From NCBI GenBank assembly GCA_014189435.1, contig CP050293.1, forward strand, positions 1,431,001 through 1,495,000: a stretch of 64,000 nt of DNA, written 5' to 3'. Position numbers and translations under genes: made by a program. How positions within the stretch are numbered: position 1 is the stretch's first letter; every line of letters starts with the position of its first letter. Positions 42,226 through 51,380 of the stretch are shown here, piece by piece. The notes under the pieces are model-generated. The model was not told where the DNA came from. It made no database searches and was given only the letters and a program-made list of their open reading frames with translations. This stretch comes from Mesorhizobium loti (GTDB lineage Bacteria; Pseudomonadota; Alphaproteobacteria; Rhizobiales; Rhizobiaceae).

Positions 42226-43789
42226 GGCGGGAATAGATGAATCCATGGATCACTGGGGGCCGGCGGGATTGCTTGCGGCCGCCGTCGATTCCCCATCGAT
42301 CTGGTCCAGTCTGATCCGTCATCCCTGGTATTTGCTGGCGATTTTGTGCCTGACACAAATCCTGTGCTGGACTTTGGCGCCGGCGCTTGTCAACGTCTCA
42401 CCGCCCAACGATGTCGTCGAAGGCTTCATGTGGGGACGCGAATGGGTGCTGTTGACCTACAAGCATCCGCAGCTTCCCGGCTGGCTGCTCGAGACCAGCC
42501 ATCTTCTGACCGGATCGTTCCGCTGGCCGCAATATCTGCTGGCCCAGCTTGTCATCTCGGCGACCTTCGTCTTCGTCTATCTGCTGGCCCGCGACATGCT
42601 CGGAAAAACCCGCGCGCTGGCCGCCGTGCTTTTGATGCCGTCGCTCTATTTCTTCGGCTGGCCGACCCCGCAGTTCAATCATGACTACACGCAAATGCCC
42701 TTCTGGGCTGCTATCTGCTGGCTGCTGTGGCGTGCAACCCGCGACGGTGGGGCAAGATGGTGGCTTTTGATGGGGCTGGTGTCGGGCGTCGGGCTTTACG
42801 CCAAGTTCTCGACCGGCCTGCTGCTGCTGTTCGGTGCGCTCTGGCTGTTGTGCGACGCACGGGCACGCAGCCGGCTCGCAACGCCCTGGCCTTGGCTTGG
42901 ACTGGCGGTTTTCGTTGCCGTCGCAGCGCCGCTGGCCGTCGAGCTCTATCGCATGGATTTCCTGCCGCTGACCTATGCCGCCTGGCGCGATCAGTGGGTG
43001 CTGGCCCATCGCTCCCGCTTTTATTACATCAGCGTCCAGATTGCCGGACTCTGCGGCTTCGTTCTGGTGCTGGCGATATCGGGGCTCTTGCGGCGCTCGC
43101 CCCCGCCGCAAGAACCCGTCGCGCGCAGTACCCTCATCTATCTCTTGTGGATGGGGCTTGGCCCGGCGATCCTCGTCATGGCGGCGTCCCTGTTCACAGG
43201 TGCAGGCGAGGCCTGGGGCGCGCCGATGTACAATCTTGCCGGCGTTGTGGCGCTCGCCCTCCTGGGCCATCGTCTCGGCGCCGTCGAGATGCGAAAGCTG
43301 GCGATCTGCGCGTTCATCTGCATTATCGGCATCTCCGGTGCCTATGCCAGCATCCGCTGGACGAAATGCAATTTGCGTGGACGCATGGACGCCGTCTGCT
43401 GGCCGGCGCAGAAGATCTCGGACGAGGCTGAGGCCGTCTGGCATGCGGCCGCGCCCGGTCGGCTCGACATCGTCGGCGGCCATCCCCTTCTTGCGCCGCT
43501 GGCGGGCCTCAATGCCTATGACAAGCCATCGATCTTCACCGAACTGAACATGCAATACGCCCCCTGGATCACCAGCCAGCGGCTGCGCGACCACGGCATA
43601 CTTCTGGTCTGGCCTGGGCACGACGTACCACCCTATCTGCAGGCGTGGCTGGGCAACACCCCGGTCAAGACAGTTCTTTTCGACTGGTCGCTCAAGGCAC
43701 CGCCGGTGGCGATCAGCTTTGCCGCCGTTCCGCCCGGCGCGCCGCAGTTGCCGAGTGTGATCGACAGCCTCACCCGACCGGGCAATTGA
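42224..43789 (+). CDS. GT39/ArnT-like glycosyltransferase
   Basis: A 521-residue polytopic membrane enzyme of the dolichyl-phosphate-mannose mannosyltransferase superfamily. The first periplasmic loop carries [20 protein letters not shown] and [12 protein letters not shown], matching the acidic/HPP-type catalytic loop of GT-C enzymes. About eleven hydrophobic helices follow. The C-terminal domain is periplasmic. GT-C enzymes use lipid-linked sugars in the inner membrane. Acceptor unknown. It is divergent from the DUF1345-like gene with almost no gap. Confidence 0.8.
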   Translation: MAGIDESMDHWGPAGLLAAAVDSPSIWSSLIRHPWYLLAILCLTQILCWTLAPALVNVSPPNDVVEGFMWGREWVLLTYKHPQLPGWLLETSHLLTGSFRWPQYLLAQLVISATFVFVYLLARDMLGKTRALAAVLLMPSLYFFGWPTPQFNHDYTQMPFWAAICWLLWRATRDGGARWWLLMGLVSGVGLYAKFSTGLLLLFGALWLLCDARARSRLATPWPWLGLAVFVAVAAPLAVELYRMDFLPLTYAAWRDQWVLAHRSRFYYISVQIAGLCGFVLVLAISGLLRRSPPPQEPVARSTLIYLLWMGLGPAILVMAASLFTGAGEAWGAPMYNLAGVVALALLGHRLGAVEMRKLAICAFICIIGISGAYASIRWTKCNLRGRMDAVCWPAQKISDEAEAVWHAAAPGRLDIVGGHPLLAPLAGLNAYDKPSIFTELNMQYAPWITSQRLRDHGILLVWPGHDVPPYLQAWLGNTPVKTVLFDWSLKAPPVAISFAAVPPGAPQLPSVIDSLTRPGN

Positions 43790-43862
43790 AGCCGGTCCGT
43801 CGGCCCCGCTGGACGAAGCAGGCGACAATGCCCATCTATGGGGAGATCCAACTTGCTTTTGC

Positions 43863-43905
43863 GCAATTCCCGAGGGAAAGCGCTACGCGCTTTTGCCGGA
43901 ATTGC
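43863..43905. repeat. Short rhizobial palindromic repeat, second copy
   Basis: Begins GCAATTCCCGAGGGAAAGCG and ends GCCGGAATTGC, with an inner GCGCTACGCGC palindrome. It is related to 34744-34810. It ends 18 nt before msrA, so it lies in the mRNA leader or promoter of that gene. Confidence 0.65.
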
Positions 43906-43922
43906 TTTTGAGGAGACGTGAT

Positions 43923-44441
43923 ATGGCGACTTCGACCGAACGCGCAGTCCTTGCCGGCGGCTGCTTCTGGGGGATGCAGGATTTGATACGGCGCTATCCC
44001 GGCGTCATCTCCACCCGTGTCGGCTACAGCGGCGGCGACGTGGCCAACGCCACCTATCGCAACCATGGCAGCCATGCCGAGGCCATCGAGATCAATTTCG
44101 ATCCGGCAATCATAAGCTATCGCACGCTGCTGGAGCGCTTTTTCCAGATCCACGATCCGACGACCCACAACCGCCAGGGCAACGATGTCGGGATGAGCTA
44201 TCGCTCGGCGATCTATTACACCAGCGACGAACAGAAGCGTGTCGCCGAAGACACCGTCGCCGATGTCGATGCCTCGGGTCTGTGGCCGGGCAAGGTCGTC
44301 ACCGAAGTCGCGCCGGCGGGTCCCTTCTGGGAAGCCGAGCCTGAGCATCAGGACTATCTGGAGAAATACCCCAACGGCTACACCTGCCACTTCGTCAGGC
44401 CAGGCTGGAAGCTGCCGGTCCGCGAGAAGGCGGTTTCGTAA
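43923..44441 (+). CDS. msrA: Peptide-methionine (S)-S-oxide reductase MsrA
   Basis: A 172-residue MsrA. The catalytic Cys is in [57 protein letters not shown] and YRSAIYYT are family motifs. The enzyme reduces methionine-S-sulfoxide in proteins with thioredoxin. TGAGGAG precedes ATG 43923. Length is normal; the C-terminal Cys (YTCHF) may be a resolving residue. Confidence 0.95.
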   Translation: MATSTERAVLAGGCFWGMQDLIRRYPGVISTRVGYSGGDVANATYRNHGSHAEAIEINFDPAIISYRTLLERFFQIHDPTTHNRQGNDVGMSYRSAIYYTSDEQKRVAEDTVADVDASGLWPGKVVTEVAPAGPFWEAEPEHQDYLEKYPNGYTCHFVRPGWKLPVREKAVS

Positions 44442-44448
44442 GGTTTAC

Positions 44449-44474
44449 AGGATCGGGGCCAAAGCCCCGATCCT
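44449..44474. terminator. Hairpin between convergent msrA and SDR genes
   Basis: AGGATCGGGGC and GCCCCGATCCT form an 11-bp perfect stem with a 4-nt loop. No T run follows, so it may be a weak terminator or an mRNA-stabilising hairpin. Confidence 0.45.
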
Positions 44475-44495
44475 CGCCTTGCGGACTATCCCAGA

Positions 44496-45233
44496 TCATG
44501 CCTGCTGCGTGGGGTAGAGCGTCAGGATGTTGACGTTGACCCTTGGCGGTTGCGACACCGCGTAGAGCATCGCGGCGGCGATATCCTCGCTCTCCAACAG
44601 CTCCATGTCGCCCAGTCTTTGCTCTACCGCCAGGCGCACGTCATCGCGCATGTTGGCAGTGAACTCGGTCCTGACCGCGCCCGGTTCGATCACGGTGACG
44701 CGGATGCCGTCCTTGCCGATTTCGCGGCGCAGCGATTCCGCCATGGCGCTGGCTGCGTGCTTGGTGCCGGAATAGACGACCGAAGGGTGGATGTAGCGGC
44801 CGGTGCCGGACGAGACGATGACGATATGGCCCGAACCCTGCCGTTTCATCGCCGGCATCGTCGCGTTGATCGTGTAGAGCAGTCCCAGGATGTTGGTGTC
44901 GACCATCGCCCGGTATTCGCTGGTGGTGGTGTTCTGGAAGGGGGCGGCGACGCCGACGCCGGCGACATTGAACAGCATGTCCAGTCGGCCATAGCTTTCC
45001 AGCACGCGACTGACCATGGCGGTTGCCTGCTCCTCGTCGGTGATGTCGGCCTCGATCACGAGCACCTCGCCGCCGGTGTCGTGGATGCGCTTGGCCAGAT
45101 CGTCAAGCCGTTGCCGGCGCCGTGCCGCAATGGCAACGACCGCGTCTTGCGCCGCCAGCGCAAGCGCTGTTGCCATTCCGATACCGGAGGAGGCACCGGT
45201 CACCAGGGCGATTTTTCCGTTGAGTTTCCACAT
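44496..45233 (-). CDS. SDR-family oxidoreductase
   Basis: A 245-residue short-chain dehydrogenase. Cofactor motif TGASSGIG, then ADITDEEQA, NVAGVG, and the catalytic set Ser (IVSSGTGR), Tyr-x3-Lys (YSGTKHAA). The basic residues after the first strand (AARRRQRL) suggest NADP. It is divergent from a LysR gene, which probably regulates it. Substrate unknown. Confidence 0.92.
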   Translation of the reverse strand: MWKLNGKIALVTGASSGIGMATALALAAQDAVVAIAARRRQRLDDLAKRIHDTGGEVLVIEADITDEEQATAMVSRVLESYGRLDMLFNVAGVGVAAPFQNTTTSEYRAMVDTNILGLLYTINATMPAMKRQGSGHIVIVSSGTGRYIHPSVVYSGTKHAASAMAESLRREIGKDGIRVTVIEPGAVRTEFTANMRDDVRLAVEQRLGDMELLESEDIAAAMLYAVSQPPRVNVNILTLYPTQQA

Positions 45234-45344
45234 GTTCGCTGCTCCTGCTCAGAGGGAGATTCGGATGCGCTCAATGCCGATTGATCGGCGCCGTTTGAGA
45301 CATGTCTTCAAGCTAGACAACAGACGCCTCGCGGAAAATGCGAT

Positions 45345-45357
45345 ATAATTCCATTAT
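45345..45357. promoter_or_regulatory. Possible LysR-type operator
   Basis: ATAAT-TCC-ATTAT is an interrupted palindrome in an AT-rich stretch 23 nt before the LysR start and within the SDR/LysR divergent promoter. Its symmetry fits a LysR binding site; not proven. Confidence 0.4.
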
Positions 45358-45379
45358 ACTCATTGGAGAATCTGGCATA

Positions 45380-46297
45380 ATGCGCGGAAGTGACTATGCT
45401 GAATTGAAGGCCTTCGCCGCCGTCGTTGCGCATGGCAATTTTGCTCGTGCCGCGGAAGGTCTCCGAATTTCGGCATCGACGCTCAGCCAGACGATCCGCC
45501 AGCTCGAAGCGCGGCTTGGCCTGCGCCTGCTCAACCGCACGACCCGTAGCCTCTCGCTGACCGAAGCCGGCGCGCGTCTGCACGCGCGCTTCGCGCCGGC
45601 CATGGCCGAGATGGAGGCGGCGGTCGGCGATGCCGCCGCCTTGCGTGACACGCCGGCTGGCATCTTGCGCGTCCATATGCCCAGCGTTGCCGCTGCCACC
45701 TATCTGGAGCCGGTGCTCGGCCGTTTTTATCAGACATGGCCGGAGATCGTGCTCGATGTGACGATCGACGATGCCGCCATCGACAGTGTCGAGGCCGGCT
45801 ATGATGTCAGCGCCAGGCTTGGCGAATTTCTCGAAGCCGACATGGTTGCCGTGCCGCTTGGCGGCGCGCAGCGCCAGCTCGCCGTGGCCTCGCCGGACTA
45901 CATCGCTCGTCACGGATCGCCGTCAGCACCCGCGGATCTGCTCAAGCACCGCTGCATCAATTGGCGCCGGCCAGGCAGCGCCGGCCTCTACGCATGGGAA
46001 TTCGCCAGGGATGGCCAGTGGTTCTCGGTCGCGGCCGATGGTCCGCTGGTTGTTTCCAGCCGCGACATGGCGATTGCCGCCGCGGTGCAGGGCGTCGGCA
46101 TTGCCTTCTGGGCGGAAGAGCTGGTGCGTCCGCTGATCGACGCCGGCAAACTGGTCTCGCTGCTGGATGCCTGGTGCGCGACTTTTCCGGGCTGGTTCCT
46201 CTGCTACCACAAGCAGCGCCATACGCCGCCGGCGGTGCGCGCCTTCGTCGATTTCCTGCGGCATGCACATGCTGGCCAAACACGGTCAGGTGGTTGA
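45380..46297 (+). CDS. LysR-family transcriptional regulator
   Basis: A 305-residue LysR regulator. N-terminal winged helix: ELKAFAAVVAHGNFARAAEG then LRISASTLSQTIRQLEARLG and LRLLNRTTRSLSLTEAG. The effector domain follows from GILRVHMPSV. ATG 45380 is chosen by family alignment. It is divergent from the SDR gene, a typical regulator-target arrangement. Confidence 0.93.
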   Translation: MRGSDYAELKAFAAVVAHGNFARAAEGLRISASTLSQTIRQLEARLGLRLLNRTTRSLSLTEAGARLHARFAPAMAEMEAAVGDAAALRDTPAGILRVHMPSVAAATYLEPVLGRFYQTWPEIVLDVTIDDAAIDSVEAGYDVSARLGEFLEADMVAVPLGGAQRQLAVASPDYIARHGSPSAPADLLKHRCINWRRPGSAGLYAWEFARDGQWFSVAADGPLVVSSRDMAIAAAVQGVGIAFWAEELVRPLIDAGKLVSLLDAWCATFPGWFLCYHKQRHTPPAVRAFVDFLRHAHAGQTRSGG

Positions 46298-46466
46298 TGG
46301 CGTACGAAGGCGATTGCATCGCGACTATGGGGAGAGCCGGTCGCGGCAGCGAAGGTTCCCGACATAATTCCACTCAGGCGGCACCACCCCTGGCGCAATG
46401 CTTTTGGCGCAGTGCGCGGAAAAAACGGCTTTCACTTCAGCTCGAATGGTGCTTTAACCCGCACAT

Positions 46467-46557
46467 CCACAGGGGTGCTCCGTACGGTCGGGGCTGAGAC
46501 GGGGGCGGCAAGCCCACAGACCCTAGAAGCTGATCTGGGTAATACCAGCGGAGCGAG
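46467..46557 (+). promoter_or_regulatory. TPP riboswitch (THI element)
   Basis: The conserved parts are in order: CACAGGGGTGCTC, GGGGCTGAGA, GACCCTAGAAGCTGATCTGG and GTAATACCAGCGGAGCGAGG. It ends 8 nt before the ykoF ATG, so ligand binding probably hides the ribosome site of ykoF and lowers expression of the thiamine-precursor uptake operon when TPP is plentiful. Confidence 0.93.
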
Positions 46558-46564
46558 GCGGGCG

Positions 46565-47173
46565 ATGTTTTCAGGCGCACAGATTTCCCTATATCCCATG
46601 GCCGACGATTTCGTCGGTGTCATCCTTGGCGCGCTCGGCGCGCTCGATCCCTGGCGCGACAAGCTCAGGATCGAGACCGACGACATCTCGACCTTGCTGG
46701 TCGGGCCGCCCGAAGTGCTGTTTCCAGCCATGCGCGACCTCTTCGTGGCGGCAGCACGCAGCGGCAGACATTGCGTGTTGTCGGCCACCATCTCGCGCGG
46801 CTGCCCGGGCGAGCCGGATGATCCGATCTGCCGCTCCGATGCACTTGGCGGGCCTGTCGGGCCACTCGGTCCGCGCAAGGATGCGGCGATCGCGGCGGTG
46901 CGCAATGCCGAAGCCACCGGCCAGCCGGCGGCAGCGCAGTTCTCGCTCTATGTGATGGGCACCGACGACCACATGGACGAGATCTACGGCTGCATCGATT
47001 TTCTCAAGCAGTCCGGCGTCTATGAGCGTTCCAAGCATTTCTGCACGAAATTGCGCGGTGATGCCGGTGCGATCTTTTCGGCGCTGGACGAGGCTTTCTG
47101 CCGCTTCGGACCAGGCGCCGGCCATGTAACCCTCGACGTCACGGTCTCGGCCAACAGCCCGTCGGCTGTCTGA
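46565..47173 (+). CDS. ykoF: YkoF-family thiamine/HMP-binding protein
   Basis: A 202-residue protein with two similar halves, ISLYPMADDFVGVILGAL and AAQFSLYVMGTDDHMDEIYG, the tandem fold of YkoF, which binds thiamine or its pyrimidine part. It lies directly under a TPP riboswitch and upstream of thiX-thiZ-thiY. It is probably cytoplasmic (no signal peptide) and a partner of the transporter. Confidence 0.88.
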   Translation: MFSGAQISLYPMADDFVGVILGALGALDPWRDKLRIETDDISTLLVGPPEVLFPAMRDLFVAAARSGRHCVLSATISRGCPGEPDDPICRSDALGGPVGPLGPRKDAAIAAVRNAEATGQPAAAQFSLYVMGTDDHMDEIYGCIDFLKQSGVYERSKHFCTKLRGDAGAIFSALDEAFCRFGPGAGHVTLDVTVSANSPSAV

Positions 47174-47214
47174 AGCTGCCGCCGCCTCCGCGCGGCCGTC
47201 AAAGGTTATCTCCC

Positions 47215-48030
47215 GTGGTCTCATCATCAGTCGCTTCGCGCCCGATCGCGAGCCTTCTCGTCAAGGCGGGACCGGCCATGGTCTCGGTCGGGCTGCTCCT
47301 GCTGACATGGGAGCTCTATGCCAACTATTCCGGCATCAAGCCGACGATACTGCCGGCGCCGTCGCGTGTCTTCGAGCAAGCGATGCTCAATCGCGAGGCG
47401 CTGGCCGACAACGCCATTCCGACCATCCGTGCCACGCTGCTTGGCTTTGCCTGCTCGCTCAGCGCCGCCTTTGCGCTGTCGATGCTGGTCGACTTCTTCC
47501 AGCCGCTGCGGCGTGCGCTGTTTCCCGTCTTCATCGTCAGCCAGACCTTGCCGCTGGTGGCGATCGCGCCGCTGGTGGTGCTGTGGTTCGGCTTCGGACT
47601 GGCGCCCAAGATCATGCTGGTGGCGCTCGTCACCTTCTTTCCGATGCTGGTGGCATTGGTCGAGGGCTATGAGGCGACCGAGGCCGAGATCGGGCAAATG
47701 CTGCGCGCCATGGGAGCAGGGCGCTGGCGCATCTTCGTGCTGGCGCGGCTGCCTTCGGCGCTGCCTTATTTCTTTGCCGGCCTGAGGATCTCCATCACCT
47801 ATGCGGTGGTCGGCGCCATCTTCGCCGAATATGCCGGGGCCGCGAAGGGGTTGGGTATCTACATGCTCAACGCCAAGAACAATTTCCGCCCCGACCTGGT
47901 GCTGGCCGCCGTCGGTGTCAGCGCCGCGCTGACACTTGTCCTGTTCGGGTTGACTGTGCTGCTGCAGCGCCTGGCCATGCCCTGGGAGCGGGCCGGCAAG
48001 GAAACCGCCGGGAAGGGGCCGCGGCGATGA
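47215..48030 (+). CDS. thiX: ThiX-like ABC permease for thiamine precursor
   Basis: A 271-residue BPD-type permease with about six membrane segments. The coupling helix EGYEATEAEIGQMLRAMGAG is the EAA motif of nitrate/sulfonate/pyrimidine-type importers. The start is GTG 47215. It overlaps thiZ by ATGA. The TPP riboswitch upstream points to uptake of hydroxymethylpyrimidine or a degradation product of thiamine. Confidence 0.85.
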   Translation: MVSSSVASRPIASLLVKAGPAMVSVGLLLLTWELYANYSGIKPTILPAPSRVFEQAMLNREALADNAIPTIRATLLGFACSLSAAFALSMLVDFFQPLRRALFPVFIVSQTLPLVAIAPLVVLWFGFGLAPKIMLVALVTFFPMLVALVEGYEATEAEIGQMLRAMGAGRWRIFVLARLPSALPYFFAGLRISITYAVVGAIFAEYAGAAKGLGIYMLNAKNNFRPDLVLAAVGVSAALTLVLFGLTVLLQRLAMPWERAGKETAGKGPRR

Positions 48031-48794
48031 GCCGGCTCGAGCTGCGGCACGTGCGCAAGGCGTTCGACGGGCTCGACGTGCTGGCAGACATTTCGTTGAG
48101 TGTCGGCGCTGGTGAGTTCGTCTCGATCCTCGGACCCTCGGGCGCCGGCAAATCGACGCTGTTCCAGATCCTCACCGGGGCGCAGCACGGTGAAGGCGAG
48201 ATGTTCTTCGACGGCGCGCCGCTCGATGACCACGGCAGGCATTTCGCCTTCATGCCGCAGCGTGATGCGCTGATGCCTTGGCGGCGCATCCTCGACAACA
48301 CGACGCTCGGGCTCGAAGTGCAAGGCATCAGGCGCAAGGAGGCGCGGGCGCGTGTCGCGCCGCTGTTTGCCGAGTTCGGGCTTGCCGGATTCGAGCGGCA
48401 TTTTCCCGCGCAACTCTCGGGCGGCATGCGCCAGCGGGCGGCCCTGCTGCGCACCGTGGTGCAGGAGCGTGACATGCTGCTGCTCGATGAGCCGTTCGGT
48501 GCGCTAGATACACTGACCCGCACTGCCATGCAGCGCTGGCTCGAACAGATGTGGCGGCACCACCGCTGGACGGCGCTCTTGATCACTCACGACGTACGTG
48601 AAGCCGTGTTCCTGTCCGACCGCATCTATGTGCTGTCGGCGCGCCCGGCCCGCATCGTGCGTGAAATTAAGGTGCCGTTGCCGCGCCCGCGCAGCCTTGG
48701 CGGCGATGCCGCGCGGCAAGCAAGTGCGCTCGAGGCCGAAATCCTCGACATCATCCTCAACCCCAACCCATCCAAAGGACACGACCATGACTGA
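48027..48794 (+). CDS. thiZ: ThiZ-like ABC ATPase
   Basis: A 255-residue ATPase: Walker A GPSGAGKST, Q loop MPQRD, signature LSGGMRQRAAL, Walker B MLLLDEPFGALD and H loop LITHDVREA. Pairs with the ThiX permease. It overlaps thiX by 4 nt and thiY by 8 nt. Confidence 0.9.
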   Translation: MSRLELRHVRKAFDGLDVLADISLSVGAGEFVSILGPSGAGKSTLFQILTGAQHGEGEMFFDGAPLDDHGRHFAFMPQRDALMPWRRILDNTTLGLEVQGIRRKEARARVAPLFAEFGLAGFERHFPAQLSGGMRQRAALLRTVVQERDMLLLDEPFGALDTLTRTAMQRWLEQMWRHHRWTALLITHDVREAVFLSDRIYVLSARPARIVREIKVPLPRPRSLGGDAARQASALEAEILDIILNPNPSKGHDHD

Positions 48795-49809
48795 CTTGAC
48801 GCGCCGGCAGGCCTTGTTGCTCACCCTTGCCACCGGCCTTCCGCCTATTGCCGGATCAGGGCGAGCCCAAGCACAATCGGCGGCACAAAAGGTCACCGTC
48901 GCCCTCGACTGGACGGTCAACACCAACCACATCGGACTGTTCGTCGCCCGCGACAAGGGTTTTTATCGCGAGGCCGGACTCGAGGTCGAAATCCTGCCCT
49001 ACAGCGATACCGGTGCGGGCACGCTGGTCGCAAACCGCGTCGCCGATTTCGGTATCAACGGCACCATCAGCCTGTTCACCCAGAGGACCGCCGGGGCGGA
49101 CCTGAAGGGCGTCTATGCGGTGGTGCAATCCGAAACCGGTCGCGTGGTGTTCAATGCGGCACGCAGCGAAATCAAAAGCCCGAGGAACCTCGACGGCTTG
49201 ACCTATGGCGGCTTCGGCAGTGCCTGGGAAAACGCGCTGATTTCGACCATCATCCGCCACGATGGCGGCAAGGGCAATTTCGAGACGGTGACGCTCGGCA
49301 CCTCGGCCTATGAGGCGCTGGCCAATGGCTCGGTCGATTTCACGCTCGAAGTCTCGACCTGGGAGGGTGTCGAAGCCGAACTCAAGGGCGTCAAGCAGCG
49401 TAGCTTCGTCTATGCCGATTACGGCGTGCCTGACGAGCACACCACACTGATCTCTTCGAGCGAAGCCTATCTCCAGGCAAACCCCAAGCCTGCGGCCGCT
49501 TTCGTCCAGGCGACGCGGCGCGGCTACCAGTTCGCCGTGGACAGTCCCGATGAGGCGGCAGCGCTGCTGATCGCGGCCAACAAGGATGTGCTGACCAATC
49601 CGGCCTTGATCGAGGCTTCGCTGAAAGCGCTGATCGACGGCCACTATCTACGCAGCCAAAGCGGCGCCATCGGGACGATGGATCCGGCCAAGATGGATGC
49701 GATCGGCGACTATCTCTTCGCCTCCGGCATTTTGCGCGATGCCGATGGCAAAGTTCTGACGCAACGCCCTGATTTTGCAAAGTATTTCAGCAATTCGACT
49801 CTGGGGTAG
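48787..49809 (+). CDS. thiY: ThiY-like substrate-binding protein
   Basis: A 340-residue periplasmic binding protein of the NMT1/ThiY class. The signal peptide carries a twin-arginine-like start (MTDLTRRQALLLTLATGLPP). The mature part has VTVALDWTVNTNHIGLFVAR and KGFYREAGLEVEI, the pyrimidine-precursor-binding fold. It is the last gene of the riboswitch operon ykoF-thiX-thiZ-thiY. Confidence 0.88.
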   Translation: MTDLTRRQALLLTLATGLPPIAGSGRAQAQSAAQKVTVALDWTVNTNHIGLFVARDKGFYREAGLEVEILPYSDTGAGTLVANRVADFGINGTISLFTQRTAGADLKGVYAVVQSETGRVVFNAARSEIKSPRNLDGLTYGGFGSAWENALISTIIRHDGGKGNFETVTLGTSAYEALANGSVDFTLEVSTWEGVEAELKGVKQRSFVYADYGVPDEHTTLISSSEAYLQANPKPAAAFVQATRRGYQFAVDSPDEAAALLIAANKDVLTNPALIEASLKALIDGHYLRSQSGAIGTMDPAKMDAIGDYLFASGILRDADGKVLTQRPDFAKYFSNSTLG

Positions 49810-49962
49810 GGGGCCAGTCGGCTTTTTGAGCTTCGAGGAATTCCGGCTAATGAAGGCGTCGACCAGCAGCGACCAGTCTCCGTCGCTGGTGGGGGCGGCC
49901 GGCAGACCGCCATTCTTCGCTGCGCCGAAGGCGTGGAACAGGGCGGCGCCGACCTTGTCCAT
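49648..49962 (-). CDS. Possible gene fragment opposite the thiY end (weak)
   Basis: The first half of this minus-strand frame reads like real protein (MDKVGAALFHAFGAAKNGGL, PAAPTSDGDWSLLVDAFISR), with an open frame continuing upstream. The second half is antisense to thiY and not credible. Probably a truncated remnant. The rest of 49963-50198 shows no gene. Confidence 0.25.
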   Translation of the reverse strand: MDKVGAALFHAFGAAKNGGLPAAPTSDGDWSLLVDAFISRNSSKLKKPTGPLPQSRIAEILCKIRALRQNFAIGIAQNAGGEEIVADRIHLGRIHRPDGAALAA

Positions 49963-50198
49963 GTCGATCAGGGAATCCTGGTCCGGGGTGCTGAGGGCGC
50001 TAGGTCCGCCAGTCCTCCCCCAAAACCTTGGTCCGCCTCGGCGGTATTTGCCTGTTGTTCTTTATTTGTTCCGGAGTGCAGGCATAAATTGCAATGGAAC
50101 GGAGCCAATGCGCTTCGTGCGTTTAATGCTGATCCGATCTTGTTGATTAACTGCCCGGCAATGGTTGCATGCAAAGGTCGCCCTGAGGGATTGTTGGG

Positions 50199-50894
50199 GT
50201 GTTTGCCTTGCTCATATCAAAAAGTGAAACCCTTTCGCAGGTCAAAGACGACAGGATTTTGTCCGCAGCCCGAAAGCGCGAAATCCTGGTCGACTTGCGC
50301 GAAGGCTTCTTTCGTATCTGCGCGCTGGCTTTCGCGGGGATGTTCGTCTACCGCGGTGTATACCACCTTATGCTCGATCCGACCCGCCTCAACGTGGCGC
50401 TGGTGGCGATTTCCGAGATTCTGACCTTTACCTGGCTGCTTCTGTCGCGGCGGCCGACGGTTCGCGACTGGAACCCGCTTACGGTGGTTGTCTCCGTGAT
50501 CGCCAGCTTCGGTGTCGGCTTCATCGATCTGGAACCGGGCGTGGCCATCATCCCGGTCTATGTTGCGGCGCCGCTGCAGTTCCTGGCGTTGTGGTTCGTG
50601 ATCTGGGGAAAGATGTCGCTGGGGCGTTCGTTCGCCATTCTGCCGGGCAATCGCGGGGTGATGACCGGCGGCGCCTACCGCCTGGTGCGGCATCCGATCT
50701 ATGCCGGCTACCTTGCCGGCCATGTGCTGTTCCTGCTATCGGCCTTTTCCTTCTACAATCTTGCCGTCTACGCGGTGATCACCTTCTTCCAGGTGCATCG
50801 CATCCTGCGCGAAGAGGCGCTGCTGGCCGCAACACCGGAATACCGGGACTATATGAAACGCGTCCACTACAGGCTGTTCTACGGGATCGTCTGA
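50199..50894 (+). CDS. Isoprenylcysteine methyltransferase-like membrane protein
   Basis: A 231-residue membrane protein with about five hydrophobic segments and the C-terminal ICMT signature GAYRLVRHPIYAGYLAGHVL, EEALLAATPEYRDYMKRVHY and RLF. Bacterial members are SAM-dependent methyltransferases of largely unknown substrates. The start is GTG 50199. Confidence 0.82.
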   Translation: MFALLISKSETLSQVKDDRILSAARKREILVDLREGFFRICALAFAGMFVYRGVYHLMLDPTRLNVALVAISEILTFTWLLLSRRPTVRDWNPLTVVVSVIASFGVGFIDLEPGVAIIPVYVAAPLQFLALWFVIWGKMSLGRSFAILPGNRGVMTGGAYRLVRHPIYAGYLAGHVLFLLSAFSFYNLAVYAVITFFQVHRILREEALLAATPEYRDYMKRVHYRLFYGIV

Positions 50895-51380
50895 CAACAG
50901 GGCGCCAACCCTGGTACCGGGCTTGCCGCCGGTCGCATTTGCGAGCGGATGGCAAGCTTTCCGCGCTACGCAGGTTCCCGGATTCCCGCGGAATGAGGAG
51001 GCCATCCTACCTGTCCTGTCACAACAGTGCTTGCTGCCGAACCCCTGTCCGGGCCTGTCGGCAACTGGCCACCGTTGTCTCTCCAGTTTGACGGCGATAG
51101 AACGCAATCACTCACAGATATAATTCAGAAACTGGCAGCGGCATAAAAATCGATTCTTCTCGCGGCGTAAAATAGATATCGATTTTGGAATCTATCTGCG
51201 AACAAAATTTCTTACGATTAAATTTCAATACTTTTACTATTTCGGTTTTTCGATTTCGACAATGAATACCATCACCCCTTCTGGGTGTCGCGTTTCTGAA
51301 ACTGAATCTAACCTGTCACGTAGTTGGGATTGCAATCGGCCATGCCGACTGCCTTAGCGCAACGAAGACAGGAGAGTGTT
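50895..51380. other. Intergenic region with AT-rich segment
   Basis: No gene seen. From about 51115 to 51310 the DNA is strikingly AT-rich (TATAATTCAGAAAC, AAAATAGATATCGATTTTG, CTTACGATTAAATTTC) compared with its GC-rich surroundings. It ends just before the glycine-rich repeat protein, whose promoter it probably contains. Confidence 0.5.

Noticed and set aside
42398-43828. Minus-strand open frame of 476 codons
   Set aside because: Antisense to the GT39-type glycosyltransferase; low-complexity composition.
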